Part shown: one piece after another, positions 1-6,897 of the stretch
Position numbering within the stretch: the first letter of the stretch is position 1
Layout of the letters: each line of letters starts with the position of its first letter
Source: Bacillota bacterium
Lineage (GTDB): Bacteria; Bacillota; Clostridia; Christensenellales; UMGS416
Reading direction: 5' to 3'
DNA length: 12,903 bases
NCBI GenBank assembly: GCA_023409755.1
Contig: JAEYRA010000135.1
Location: forward strand, 1-12,903
Position numbers and translations under genes: made by a program
The notes under the pieces: model-generated
The model's input: only the letters and a program-made list of their open reading frames with translations
Database searches by the model: none
Told to the model about the DNA's origin: nothing

Positions 1-1198
1 CGCCGTTGTTGGGCGTGCCCACGCTCATGCCCACCAGCACATATTCACCGCAGCCAAAGGGAACGTACTGCTCGGCTTCCTTCTCCGGCACGCCATAGAC
101 CTTCATGACCGCCGGAATGTTGGTCTCATCGGAGTAAAGGATCGGGAAGGTGCAGCCTTCGGCGTTGACCTGCATGGCCTTGGCAAACACCGCCTCGTCC
201 ATGCCCTTGTGGTAACGCATTGTCAGCTGGGGCACGGCCTGGCGGAAACGGCGGGATGCCTCCATGATGACGATGGCAAGCCGGTCCGCCCCTTCCACGT
301 TGCGCCGCCCGCGCCCGCCCACGATGACACGGCAATCGTGGATCTTGTTGATGGTGAGGAAGTGCTTGTACAGCTTGAGGACATACTGAACAGCTTCCTC
401 TTCGTCCAATGCGCCGCGTTCGATGTCCCGCAGGTAGAGCGCACCCAGGTAGTCGTCCATGCGGCCATAATTCATGAGGTCGCAGCTGACGGAGTAGAGC
501 CACATGAGCTGCAGCCCTTCCACAAAGCTCTGGGGCGCGTGCTCGGTGATGCCGCGCAACGCTTGCGCCAGCACCCGGTGGTGGGCGTCGCCGCCTTCGT
601 CATAAAGCGCCTGCGCTTGGTCGGCATACCGCAGGGCCACCGCGCACAGCGTGTCAATCCACTGTATCAGCCCCGTATAGAAGTCGCTGGCACCGTTCGC
701 GGCGACGGCTTCGGCAATCTCCTGCCGCAGGCCCGGCAGACCCAGGTCGATGAGTTTGTGGAAGTCCACATTGGTGCCCGCCACCCGGCTGTCGCAGTTG
801 GCGATGCCGGCGGTGTAGAAGTTGTGGGGCGGCTCGAACCCATACTCCTGCACGAAACGCATGTTGTGCTTTTTTGCTGTGTTCTCCAGCCGCCAGAACT
901 CACAGGCAGCCAGCGCGGCCTTGTACGTTGCCTCGTCCAGCTCCCCCTGGCAGCGGTCCATGGCGCTGAGGAACTCATGCTCGTGGAAGAAGTAGGTGTA
1001 GATGCCGCCAAACTGAGAGGAGAACCCCACCAGCTCATGGCGCACCATGCCCGCCAGCCAGTCTTCCTGTGTCAGGGGCACGGCAATCTGGCGCAGCTGC
1101 AGGTCCACACAGCGCGCCTCCCGCAGGTGCTTCTCCCCGCACTCCTTATAAACCCGGGTAAACTCTACCACATAGCGAATGCTCTGCACGTCACTCAT
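1..1198 (-). CDS. Glycyl radical enzyme, pyruvate formate-lyase family, N-terminal part (cut by window edge)
   Basis: The frame opens at ATG 1198 (MSDVQSIRYVVEF) and stays open to base 1, giving 399 residues, about half of a normal glycyl radical enzyme (roughly 780-850 residues). The fold is recognised from FVEGLQLMWLYSVSCDL and from PFGCGEYVLVGMSVGTPNN near the edge. In this GCGE motif Cys383 is the expected thiyl-radical cysteine and Glu385 the acid/base residue found in eliminating and decarboxylating members. The C-terminal Gly loop (RVxGY type) and any radical-SAM activase would lie beyond base 1. The motif is not the CCVSP-like pair of true pyruvate formate-lyase, so a different substrate is likely, but I cannot name it. 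A purine-rich GGGGG lies 7 nt before the start. It is divergent from an AraC regulator 118 bp away. Oxygen sensitivity of the family implies anaerobic life. Family assignment is firm; substrate is unknown. Confidence 0.88.
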   Translation of the reverse strand, partial: MSDVQSIRYVVEFTRVYKECGEKHLREARCVDLQLRQIAVPLTQEDWLAGMVRHELVGFSSQFGGIYTYFFHEHEFLSAMDRCQGELDEATYKAALAACEFWRLENTAKKHNMRFVQEYGFEPPHNFYTAGIANCDSRVAGTNVDFHKLIDLGLPGLRQEIAEAVAANGASDFYTGLIQWIDTLCAVALRYADQAQALYDEGGDAHHRVLAQALRGITEHAPQSFVEGLQLMWLYSVSCDLMNYGRMDDYLGALYLRDIERGALDEEEAVQYVLKLYKHFLTINKIHDCRVIVGGRGRRNVEGADRLAIVIMEASRRFRQAVPQLTMRYHKGMDEAVFAKAMQVNAEGCTFPILYSDETNIPAVMKVYGVPEKEAEQYVPFGCGEYVLVGMSVGTPNNG

Positions 1199-1229
1199 TG
1201 CAATCCCCCGCACACACTTATTTTATTCT

Positions 1230-1235
1230 ATTATA
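1230..1235 (-). promoter_or_regulatory. Candidate -10 box for the glycyl radical enzyme
   Basis: A perfect TATAAT reads on the minus strand 32 nt before the ATG at 1198. At 17-bp spacing the -35 position (1258-1253, AAGATT) matches the consensus at only two places. A good -10 with a poor -35 is what activator-dependent promoters look like, and an AraC-family gene sits divergently next door; that link is inference. Confidence 0.4.
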
Positions 1236-1266
1236 GCGTCTTCGCCCTCTCAAATCTTCTGAGCGG

Positions 1267-1295
1267 TTGACGGTTGTTTGTGCTATATTGATATT
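1267..1295 (+). promoter_or_regulatory. Candidate promoter of the AraC-family gene
   Basis: TTGACG (1267-1272), a 17-bp spacer and GATATT (1290-1295) precede the gene. Transcription would start close to 1302, leaving a very short leader that begins just at the ribosome binding site GGGAGGAG (1303-1310). An overlapping TATATT at 1284-1289 is an alternative -10 without a matching -35. Confidence 0.4.
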
Positions 1296-1316
1296 GCAGA
1301 ATGGGAGGAGAAACCG

Positions 1317-2183
1317 ATGGAGACCGAGTGCCTGCACTTCCAGACCGACGACCCGTCTGACGGGCTGGGTCTGCTGCGTCAATACGTCGTGTCAGAGACG
1401 TACCACCGCCACGGACATGACTTCTACGAGCTGTTCTTCGTGCTCAACGGCCAGGCGCTGCACGACGTGAACGACCACCACCTGGTGCTGGACACCGGTT
1501 CGCTGGTGCTCATCCGCCCGGGGGACGTGCACAGCTACCGGTTCCTGAACACCTATACCTTTGACTTCATCAACGTGGCGTTCGACCGCCGTTTTTTTGA
1601 GGAGGCCGCCAGCTGGCTGGAACTGCCGACCGAAACGGTGGATGGGGCACCCCTGCCGCCCCAGACACGACTGACCGGCTACGAATACACCGAAACCCGG
1701 CGGAAGCTCTTGGCGCTCAATGCCATGACACCGGGGCTGGCGCGCCGTCGTACATTCCGCGGCTTGCTGCCGGAATTGCTGCTTTGCCTGGCCGGCGAGG
1801 AACGCGACGCGGCCTCTACCACGCTGCCAGCATGGTTTTCGGCGCTCCTTGCCGACCTGGACCGTCCGGAGGCCTTCCTTGCCGGGCTGGACTATGTTCT
1901 GCGGCACACCAACTACTCTCAGGAACACGTAACGCGTACCTTCCAGCGCTACCTGCAGATGCCGCCCACCGCCTACATCAACACCAAGCGGCTGGCCTAC
2001 GCCGCCGAACTGCTGCTGGCAGGTGCCCCCTCCATGCTGGAGGTGTGCAACCAGGCCGGCTTCAACAACCTGAGCCATTTCTACCACCTCTTCCGCGCCC
2101 ACTTCGGCTGCGCACCGGGGCAGTTTGCCGCCCGATACCGGGCTGGGCGGCCGGCGGAGCAGGTAACACACTCCACCGAATGA
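1317..2183 (+). CDS. AraC-family transcriptional regulator with N-terminal cupin domain
   Basis: This 288-residue protein has the usual two-domain AraC layout. Residues 25-90 form a cupin-like sensor (YHRHGHDFYELFFVLNG, then GSLVLIRPGDVHSY). Residues about 185-275 hold two helix-turn-helix motifs, YSQEHVTRTFQRYLQ and MLEVCNQAGFNNLSHFYHLFRAHFG, the second being the family signature. The frame could open upstream at TTG 1278, but ATG 1317 has GGGAGGAG 6 nt before it, so I use that start. HTH wording resembles the ChbR-type branch that senses sugars or sugar phosphates, but the ligand is not deducible. The divergent glycyl radical enzyme is the most likely target. Family call is secure; target is inferred from position. 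Confidence 0.92.
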   Translation: METECLHFQTDDPSDGLGLLRQYVVSETYHRHGHDFYELFFVLNGQALHDVNDHHLVLDTGSLVLIRPGDVHSYRFLNTYTFDFINVAFDRRFFEEAASWLELPTETVDGAPLPPQTRLTGYEYTETRRKLLALNAMTPGLARRRTFRGLLPELLLCLAGEERDAASTTLPAWFSALLADLDRPEAFLAGLDYVLRHTNYSQEHVTRTFQRYLQMPPTAYINTKRLAYAAELLLAGAPSMLEVCNQAGFNNLSHFYHLFRAHFGCAPGQFAARYRAGRPAEQVTHSTE

Positions 2184-2196
2184 CAAGCGTTGTGTT

Positions 2197-2225
2197 TTGC
2201 CCCGTGCATATCCCCATGCTATAAT
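2197..2225 (+). promoter_or_regulatory. Promoter of the cobC-cobU-cobS operon
   Basis: TTGCCC (2197-2202), 17 bp, then an extended TGC-TATAAT -10 (2217-2225). Transcription would start near 2232, leaving about 37 nt before the cobC start. The whole gap from the AraC stop to cobC is 85 bp, too short for a cobalamin riboswitch. Confidence 0.65.
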
Positions 2226-2268
2226 GTGGAAACTGCGCGGGCAACCGCACCAACAAGGGGTGAGTGCC

Positions 2269-2871
2269 ATGAAGATCTACCTGCTGCGCCATGGGGAGAC
2301 CCCCGCCAATGCTGCCGGCCGCTTCGCCAGCGCGAACGGTGAGCTGCTGACCGAACTGGGTCACCAGCAGATGGCAACGGTGGCAGCGCGGCTGGCCGGT
2401 GCGGGCATCACACGCGCGTGGTGCAGCCCCAGTCCCCGGGCCGAGGAGAGCGCCACGCTGGCGCTGCCCAGCGTGCCCGCACGGCCCGATGATCGCCTGC
2501 GGGAGCGGGAACTGGGCCTCTTTGAGGGGATGACCTGGGAGGAAATTACCCACCGCTACCCTGTCGAGTGCGACGCATGGCAGGCCGACTGGATGGGGTA
2601 CGCCATCCCCGGCGGCGAGAGCTACCTGCAGTTCTATGAGCGGGTGGCGGGCTTTTGGCGGGAGCTGCTGACACAGGAGAGCGGCGACGTACTGCTGAGT
2701 GCCCATGCCGGCGTGCTGCGCGCCAGCTACTGCTTCGTGCTGGGCGACCCGACGCTCTTCTGGAAGTTCGCATGCCGCAATGGCGACGTGGCCGTGGTGC
2801 ACGCCAAGTATGGCAATCTCTACTTGGGAGCCCTGTGGCCGGGAGAACCGGCAAAGGAGAATGACGAATGA
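2269..2871 (+). CDS. cobC: Histidine phosphatase, probable alpha-ribazole phosphatase
   Basis: A 200-residue histidine-phosphatase (phosphoglycerate mutase-like) enzyme. LLRHGET (residues 5-11) carries the phospho-accepting His8 and Arg7. Arg57 in SPSPRAEESA, the acidic ERELGLFEG near residue 81, and His146 in SAHAGVLR complete the active site. Members of this fold remove the 5'-phosphate from alpha-ribazole phosphate or adenosylcobalamin phosphate, the last step of nucleotide-loop assembly. The fold alone does not prove that substrate; the assignment rests on its position, since it overlaps cobU by ATGA (2868-2871). AAGGGG lies 8 nt before ATG 2269, and the upstream reading frame to 2197 has no comparable site. 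Confidence 0.82.
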   Translation: MKIYLLRHGETPANAAGRFASANGELLTELGHQQMATVAARLAGAGITRAWCSPSPRAEESATLALPSVPARPDDRLRERELGLFEGMTWEEITHRYPVECDAWQADWMGYAIPGGESYLQFYERVAGFWRELLTQESGDVLLSAHAGVLRASYCFVLGDPTLFWKFACRNGDVAVVHAKYGNLYLGALWPGEPAKENDE

Positions 2872-3431
2872 GCGAGAGCAAAATCATACTGATCACCGGG
2901 GGCAGCCGGTCGGGCAAGAGCACCTTTGCCGAGGGGCTCTTCGCCAGCCACGACGACGTGCTGTACATCGCCACGGCCACCCGCTCCGACGGCGAAATGA
3001 CCGAGCGCATCGGCCGCCACCGTGCCCGGCGCAACCCCCATTGGGCCACCCACGAGGGGTTCAACGGCCTAGGCGGGGTGGTGCGGGCGGCGGGCCAGGC
3101 CCATGTGTTGCTGGATTGCTGCACCCTGTGGTTCACTAACCTGCTGTTTTCCTCCGCCGGGGTGGCGCTGGACGGCGACAACATCACCGACGGCACGCTG
3201 GACCAGGCTTTGGCCGTGGTGACCGGCGAGGTACAGGCGCTCTTTACCGCCGCGCGGGAGACGGGCAAGACCCTGGCCCTGGTGACCAATGAGGTGGGCT
3301 GGGGGCTGGTGAGCGAATACCCGCTGGGTCGGCTCTTCGCCGACCTGACAGGCATCGCCAACCAGCGCATGGCAACGGCGGCCGACGAGGTGTTCCTCGT
3401 GGCCTGCGGCCTGCCGCTGAAGCTAAAGTGA
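2868..3431 (+). CDS. cobU: Bifunctional adenosylcobinamide kinase / adenosylcobinamide-phosphate guanylyltransferase
   Basis: This 187-residue cytoplasmic enzyme phosphorylates adenosylcobinamide and then transfers GMP to it, making adenosylcobinamide-GDP. The P-loop GGSRSGKS is at residues 11-18. The RIGRH segment places His51 where the guanylylated histidine of the Salmonella enzyme sits, followed by the family's HW-TxE pattern. LLDCCTLWFTN (81-91) is a Walker-B-like strand and NEVGWG (141-146) with the LGRLFADLTGIANQ stretch is diagnostic. Length matches the family (about 180). Its start overlaps the cobC stop as ATGA, implying translational coupling; cobS starts 10 nt after its stop. No missing residues are apparent. 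Confidence 0.95.
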   Translation: MSESKIILITGGSRSGKSTFAEGLFASHDDVLYIATATRSDGEMTERIGRHRARRNPHWATHEGFNGLGGVVRAAGQAHVLLDCCTLWFTNLLFSSAGVALDGDNITDGTLDQALAVVTGEVQALFTAARETGKTLALVTNEVGWGLVSEYPLGRLFADLTGIANQRMATAADEVFLVACGLPLKLK

Positions 3432-3441
3432 GGGGATGGCA

Positions 3442-4209
3442 ATGGGCTTTCTGCTGATGGTGCAAATGCTGACCCGCCTCCCGGTGAACCGGGAGCTGCC
3501 CTGCGGCCCCGGTGACTTCCGCCGGGCATCGGCATGGTTCGCGCCGGTGGGGCTGGTGCTGGGGGCGCTGAGCCTTACGGTGGCCGCGCTGGGCGGGTGG
3601 CTCGCGGGGCCGCTCATTGGCGCGGCGCTCTCCACACTGGCTCTGGTGCTGCTGACCGGCGCGCTGCACAACGACGGCCTGGCCGACTGCTGTGACGCGT
3701 TCTTCTGCTTCCGCGACCGGGAAGGCATGCTGGCCCTGCTGAAAGACAGCCGCATGGGCGCCTACGGCACGCTGTCCCTCGTCTTTGATGTGGGTCTGCG
3801 GACACTGGCGGTGGCGGCGCTGCCGGGGCATTGGCTGTGGTTCCTGCTGGTGGTGCCGGCGCTGGGGCGGGCGTGCATCGCCTGGGCCGCCGCCGTGGGC
3901 GCCAACGCCCGGCCCGGCGGCAGCGGGGCGCTGTTCATCGGCAACGTGCCCCCGGCGGTGGCCTGGGGGAGTCTCATCGGGGCGGCGGCAGCCTTTGCGC
4001 TCGCCGGTTGGCTGGTGGGCGGCGGGTGGCTGGCCCTGGCTGCGGCGGGGGCCGCCGGGCTGGGGCTCCTGGCTGCGTGGGGCTTCTTTCGGCTGTGCAA
4101 CCGTAAGCTGGGCGGCCTTACCGGCGACTGCCTGGGTGGCTGCTGTGAGCTGGCCGAATTGACATCGCTGCTGGCCCTGGTTGCCCTGGCGCTGCGCCTG
4201 CCGCTCTAG
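3442..4209 (+). CDS. cobS: Adenosylcobinamide-GDP ribazoletransferase (cobalamin synthase)
   Basis: A 255-residue polytopic membrane enzyme that joins adenosylcobinamide-GDP to alpha-ribazole (phosphate), giving adenosylcobalamin (phosphate). The metal/diphosphate motif LHNDGLADCCDAFF is at residues 75-88 and KDSRMGAYG at 101-109; several Ala/Leu/Gly-rich membrane segments follow (about 35-75, 110-145, 170-215). An ATG also occurs at 3436, but it directly abuts the ribosome binding site GAGGGG (3430-3435); ATG 3442 is 6 nt from it and gives the usual MGFLLMVQMLTRLPV beginning. It is last in the cobC-cobU-cobS operon and is followed by a terminator. The product of CobT supplies its second substrate. 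Confidence 0.94.
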   Translation: MGFLLMVQMLTRLPVNRELPCGPGDFRRASAWFAPVGLVLGALSLTVAALGGWLAGPLIGAALSTLALVLLTGALHNDGLADCCDAFFCFRDREGMLALLKDSRMGAYGTLSLVFDVGLRTLAVAALPGHWLWFLLVVPALGRACIAWAAAVGANARPGGSGALFIGNVPPAVAWGSLIGAAAAFALAGWLVGGGWLALAAAGAAGLGLLAAWGFFRLCNRKLGGLTGDCLGGCCELAELTSLLALVALALRLPL

Positions 4210-4220
4210 GGAGCGCCTGA

Positions 4221-4254
4221 ATCAAGCCTGGCATCCGCCTAGCTTGGTCTTTTT
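4221..4254 (+). terminator. Intrinsic terminator of the cobC-cobU-cobS operon
   Basis: A 7-bp stem (4221-4227 with 4242-4248, one G-T pair), a 2-nt mismatch, then a 3-bp GGC/GCC stem with a 4-nt loop, followed by TTTTT at 4250-4254. It starts 11 nt after the cobS stop. The remaining bases to 4413 contain no gene or other structure I can support; no clear terminator is visible for cobT on the other strand. Confidence 0.6.
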
Positions 4255-4413
4255 CCGCCCTGTAACGTTGTCGGCTGGTCGCAACCTTCGGCTGCTGCCC
4301 ACCCAAGCAACCCGGTCAGTCGCCTACGCCCTGCGGCATAAGCTTCTTTCTCCACCTGGCAGGATAAAAAATTCCACTACGCAATTCGGACACCCCATTT
4401 ATTCAACGTCCCC

Positions 4414-5484
4414 CTAGGCCTTGATGCCCTCCTGATAGTCGGTCTGCAGCTGGGTTTCGGCAAAGGTGTTCATGTCGTTGAACACCTCCAGCGCGTCCTC
4501 CAGCACCTGCATGGCGATGGGGCAGCCAGTGCCCTCCCCCAGCCGCATGCGGAGGTTCAGAATGGGGTCGAGCCCCATGGCCTCGGCCGCGGCCCGGTAG
4601 GCCGGCTCCTCGGACTGGTGGGAGGGAATCAGATAGTCCCGCACCAGGGGATTGATGCGCCAGGCCAGCAGCGCCGCGGCGATGGAGACCACGCCATCAA
4701 CGACGATGGGCAGACGGTGATAGGCCGCGCCCAGGAACAGGCCGCACATGCCGGCGATGTCCAGCCCGCCGACCTTGGAGAGGATGTCAAAGGCATCGTC
4801 CTGCCGGGGCTGCAGGCGGCGGAGCGCCTGGTCGATGACCTCCTGCTTGTGGGCAAACGCCTCGTCCGTCAGCCCCGCACCACGGCCTACCAGCGTTTCC
4901 ATGTCCCCCTGCCGCCCCAGCGCGGCGATGATGCAGGCTGCGGCGGTCGTGGTGTTGGCCATGCCGACCTCACCGGTGCCGATGATGTCATAGCCCTCCT
5001 CATGGGCGGTGCGGGCCAGTTCCATGCCCACCTCCACCGCCCGGCGGGCGATGTCCACCGGCATGGCGCGGTCACGCAGGAAGTTGCCCGTGCCCTCCAT
5101 GAGCTTGACACGCAGCACGTTCGGGCCGTTCACCTCGCCCTTCACGCCCATGTCGACCACTTTGAGATCCACACCGGCCCGGCGGCACAGCACATTGATG
5201 GCGCAATGCACGTCACTGGCGTAGAACCCCATCAGCAGATTGGTAAACGCCTGCGGTGCGGCGGCCACGCCCTCCTCGTAAATGCCGTTGTCCGCCCCCA
5301 GCAGGAAGTGTACCTTCCGCGGGATACGGTTTTTTACCCGCCCGGTGATGCCGGCCATTTGGATGGACAGTTCCTCCAGCCGGCCCAGGCTGCCCGCCGG
5401 CTTCACCAGCGTCTCCTGGCGTTCCTCCGCCGCGCGCATGGCTTCCCGGTCCAGCGGGCGGATCCCCTTGATGATCTCTTGCAT
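4414..5484 (-). CDS. cobT: Nicotinate-nucleotide--dimethylbenzimidazole phosphoribosyltransferase
   Basis: The 356-residue enzyme activates the lower-ligand base by phosphoribosyl transfer from nicotinate mononucleotide, yielding alpha-ribazole phosphate. Landmarks are KPAGSLGRLE (28-37), GADNGIYEEGV (63-73), VVDMGVKG (109-116), GTGEVGMANTTTAAA (169-183), GRGAGLTDE (200-208) and LRMRLGEGTG (311-320). Glu317 in the last motif has the number and context of the catalytic Glu of Salmonella CobT. The second motif reads ADNG rather than the commoner ADHG. The frame extends upstream to 5520, but ATG 5484 has AGGAG 8 nt before it, so I start there. It converges on cobC-cobU-cobS and completes the lower-ligand pathway. 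Which base is attached cannot be told from sequence. Confidence 0.95.
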   Translation of the reverse strand: MQEIIKGIRPLDREAMRAAEERQETLVKPAGSLGRLEELSIQMAGITGRVKNRIPRKVHFLLGADNGIYEEGVAAAPQAFTNLLMGFYASDVHCAINVLCRRAGVDLKVVDMGVKGEVNGPNVLRVKLMEGTGNFLRDRAMPVDIARRAVEVGMELARTAHEEGYDIIGTGEVGMANTTTAAACIIAALGRQGDMETLVGRGAGLTDEAFAHKQEVIDQALRRLQPRQDDAFDILSKVGGLDIAGMCGLFLGAAYHRLPIVVDGVVSIAAALLAWRINPLVRDYLIPSHQSEEPAYRAAAEAMGLDPILNLRMRLGEGTGCPIAMQVLEDALEVFNDMNTFAETQLQTDYQEGIKA

Positions 5485-5509
5485 TTGTTGTTCTCCTCTA
5501 CTCCCCATT

Positions 5510-5597
5510 GCCGGCGGCATCGCCCGAAGGCACTACGCCCGCGTCCCGGCCACGCTGTTCCGCACCAGTATAGCCGATCAGGCCACCCATCGGAACA
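5510..5597 (-). other. Structured cobT leader (hairpins, function unknown)
   Basis: In the minus-strand leader, TGTTCCG arms (5556-5562 with 5591-5597) enclose a hairpin. Closer to the gene, GCCGG/CCGGC arms (5510-5514 with 5546-5550) enclose a GCC-TTCG-GGC hairpin (a stable UUCG tetraloop in RNA). It lies 13 nt upstream of the AGGAG site. I see no B12-box or other cobalamin riboswitch motif, so it is described only as structured. Confidence 0.4.
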
Positions 5598-5662
5598 ATG
5601 AATTGCCGGACGGATACGCTCCTTACCCCGGCTTGGCCTGTAAAACCACAGGATCTTTAAAG

Positions 5663-5691
5663 TATATAGCAAATAATCATTTTGTTTTCAA
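5663..5691 (-). promoter_or_regulatory. Promoter of cobT
   Basis: On the minus strand TTGAAA (5691-5686), 17 bp, then an extended TGC-TATATA -10 (5668-5663). Transcription would begin near 5656, giving a leader of about 170 nt before cobT. A second possible -10, TATACT (5572-5567), has only a weak -35. Confidence 0.6.
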
Positions 5692-5699
5692 TTTTCTAC

Positions 5700-5730
5700 T
5701 TGACAAACACTTTGCGCAAAGGTATATGCT
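5700..5730 (+). promoter_or_regulatory. Aldo/keto reductase promoter with 12-nt palindrome in the spacer
   Basis: Consensus TTGACA (5700-5705) is followed by either TATATG (5723-5728, 17-bp spacer) or TATGCT (5725-5730, 19-bp spacer). The spacer holds the perfect palindrome CTTTGCGCAAAG (5710-5721), centred between the hexamers. A dyad inside a 19-bp spacer is the arrangement recognised by MerR-family activators. An AT-rich stretch (5655-5699) lies upstream and also carries the divergent cobT promoter. Confidence 0.6.
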
Positions 5731-5798
5731 TGGGTAGTAATAACCCCGGCACAACGCCGAGGGCAGAACCCCACAACAGCTGCATGGGAGGTGCGCAA

Positions 5799-6791
5799 AT
5801 GAAATACACAACCCTTGGCCGAACGGGCATGAAAGTCAGCCGACTGTGCCTGGGCACCATGAACTTCGGGCCGGCCACCGACGAGAAAGAGGCCTTTGCC
5901 ATCATGGACCGAGCCCTGGATGTGGGCATCAACTTCTTTGACACCGCAAACGTGTACGGCGGAGGCAACGACGGCGGGCACTGCGGCTGGACCGAGGAGA
6001 TCATTGGCCGCTGGTTCCGGCAGGGCGGCAACCGACGGGAGAAGGTAGTGCTGGCCACCAAAGTCTACAACTTCATGCACGACGAGAACGACGGCCCCAA
6101 CGAGGGGCGTGGGCTTTCGGCCTTCAAGATTCGCCGGCACATCGAAGGATCGCTCCAACGGCTGCAAACCGACCGGGTGGAACTCTACCAGATGCACCAC
6201 ATTGAGCGGCACATCACCTGGGAGGAGACCTGGGGTGCCTTTGAAGACCTTGTGCACCAGGGCAAGGTGTACTACATCGGCTCCAGCAACTTTGGGGCGC
6301 GCCATCTGTGCTACGCCCAGGCTGCCGCGGAGAAACGCCACTTCTTGGGTCTGGTGTCTGAGCAGCACAAGTACAACCTGCTGTGCCGCCTGCCGGAGCT
6401 GGAGGTTCTGCCCGCCGCGCAGGAACTGGGGCTGGGCGTCATCCCCTGGAGCCCGCTGGGTGGTGGGCTGCTGGGTGGCAACATTGCCAACCCGGCGGCA
6501 GGCTCCCGCGGGGCGCGGGCCGCGGCCCACCTGACCGACGCACAGCGCACGCAGCTGGCGGCCTTCTCGGCACTCTGCCGTGAGCTGGGTGAGAAGGAAC
6601 CCGAAGTGGCGCTGGCGTGGCTGCTGGCCAATCCGGCGGTCACCTCGCCCATCATCGGCCCCCGCACGCTGCAGCAGCTGGAGGATTCGCTCCGCGCGGT
6701 GGAGATCGAGCTGCCGCCCGACGTGCTCCGTCGGCTGGACGAGATCTTCCCCGGCCCGGGTGGCAGCGCCCCGGAAGCCTACGCCTGGTAA
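5799..6791 (+). CDS. Aldo/keto reductase
   Basis: A 330-residue NAD(P)H-dependent oxidoreductase of the aldo/keto reductase superfamily, a cytoplasmic (beta/alpha)8 barrel. The catalytic tetrad is complete: Asp48 and Tyr53 in FFDTANVYG, Lys88 in LATKVY, and His133 in VELYQMHH. The cofactor-binding end is seen in IGSSNFG (160-166), VIPWSPLGGGLLGG and SPIIGPRTLQQLEDSLRA. Its substrate, some aldehyde, ketone or sugar, is not deducible. The frame is open from 5682, but ATG 5799 has GGGAGGTG 5 nt before it and begins with the typical MKYTTLGRTGMKVSRLCLG. It is transcribed alone, and its promoter carries a palindromic operator candidate, consistent with induction by electrophile or redox stress (inference). 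Confidence 0.93.
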   Translation: MKYTTLGRTGMKVSRLCLGTMNFGPATDEKEAFAIMDRALDVGINFFDTANVYGGGNDGGHCGWTEEIIGRWFRQGGNRREKVVLATKVYNFMHDENDGPNEGRGLSAFKIRRHIEGSLQRLQTDRVELYQMHHIERHITWEETWGAFEDLVHQGKVYYIGSSNFGARHLCYAQAAAEKRHFLGLVSEQHKYNLLCRLPELEVLPAAQELGLGVIPWSPLGGGLLGGNIANPAAGSRGARAAAHLTDAQRTQLAAFSALCRELGEKEPEVALAWLLANPAVTSPIIGPRTLQQLEDSLRAVEIELPPDVLRRLDEIFPGPGGSAPEAYAW

Positions 6792-6800
6792 CCCCAACTG

Positions 6801-6830
6801 TCGAGCCCGTCGCTGTGGCGACGGACTCGA
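6801..6830 (+). terminator. Strong hairpin just after the aldo/keto reductase, possible terminator
   Basis: TCGAGCCCGTCGC (6801-6813) pairs with GCGACGGACTCGA (6818-6830) at 12 of 13 positions around a TGTG loop, 9 nt after the stop codon. There is no T tract after it, so classical intrinsic termination is uncertain; it could also be the first member of the hairpin array that follows. Confidence 0.4.
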
Positions 6831-6897
6831 TTCAGACAGCTTGTTCACGTTATCACCAAATCAGTCGCCGCTCTCAGTCCCGCCCGGCGCGCCTTAC

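Noticed and set aside
209..1270. Long plus-strand open frame opposite the glycyl radical enzyme
   Set aside because: Its translation is rich in His, Gln and Val with no family features; the minus frame gives a recognisable enzyme with its active-site motif. It is an antisense shadow of a GC-rich gene.
2165..2199. Terminator after the AraC gene
   Set aside because: AACACA/TGTGTT can pair but with a 20-nt loop, inside the coding end and overlapping the cob promoter; too weak to support.
2184..2268. Cobalamin riboswitch before cobC
   Set aside because: The gap is 85 bp, contains a full promoter and no B12-box; a cobalamin aptamer needs roughly 150-200 nt.
4340..4413. Terminator for cobT on the minus strand
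   Set aside because: A run of six T exists (minus strand, about 4366-4371), but I could find only 3-4 bp of weak pairing before it.
5498..5590. 30-codon minus-strand ORF in the cobT leader with natural-looking codons
   Set aside because: No ribosome binding site precedes its ATG and the product has no recognisable feature; the AAGGAG upstream is too far away. A leader peptide is not excluded.
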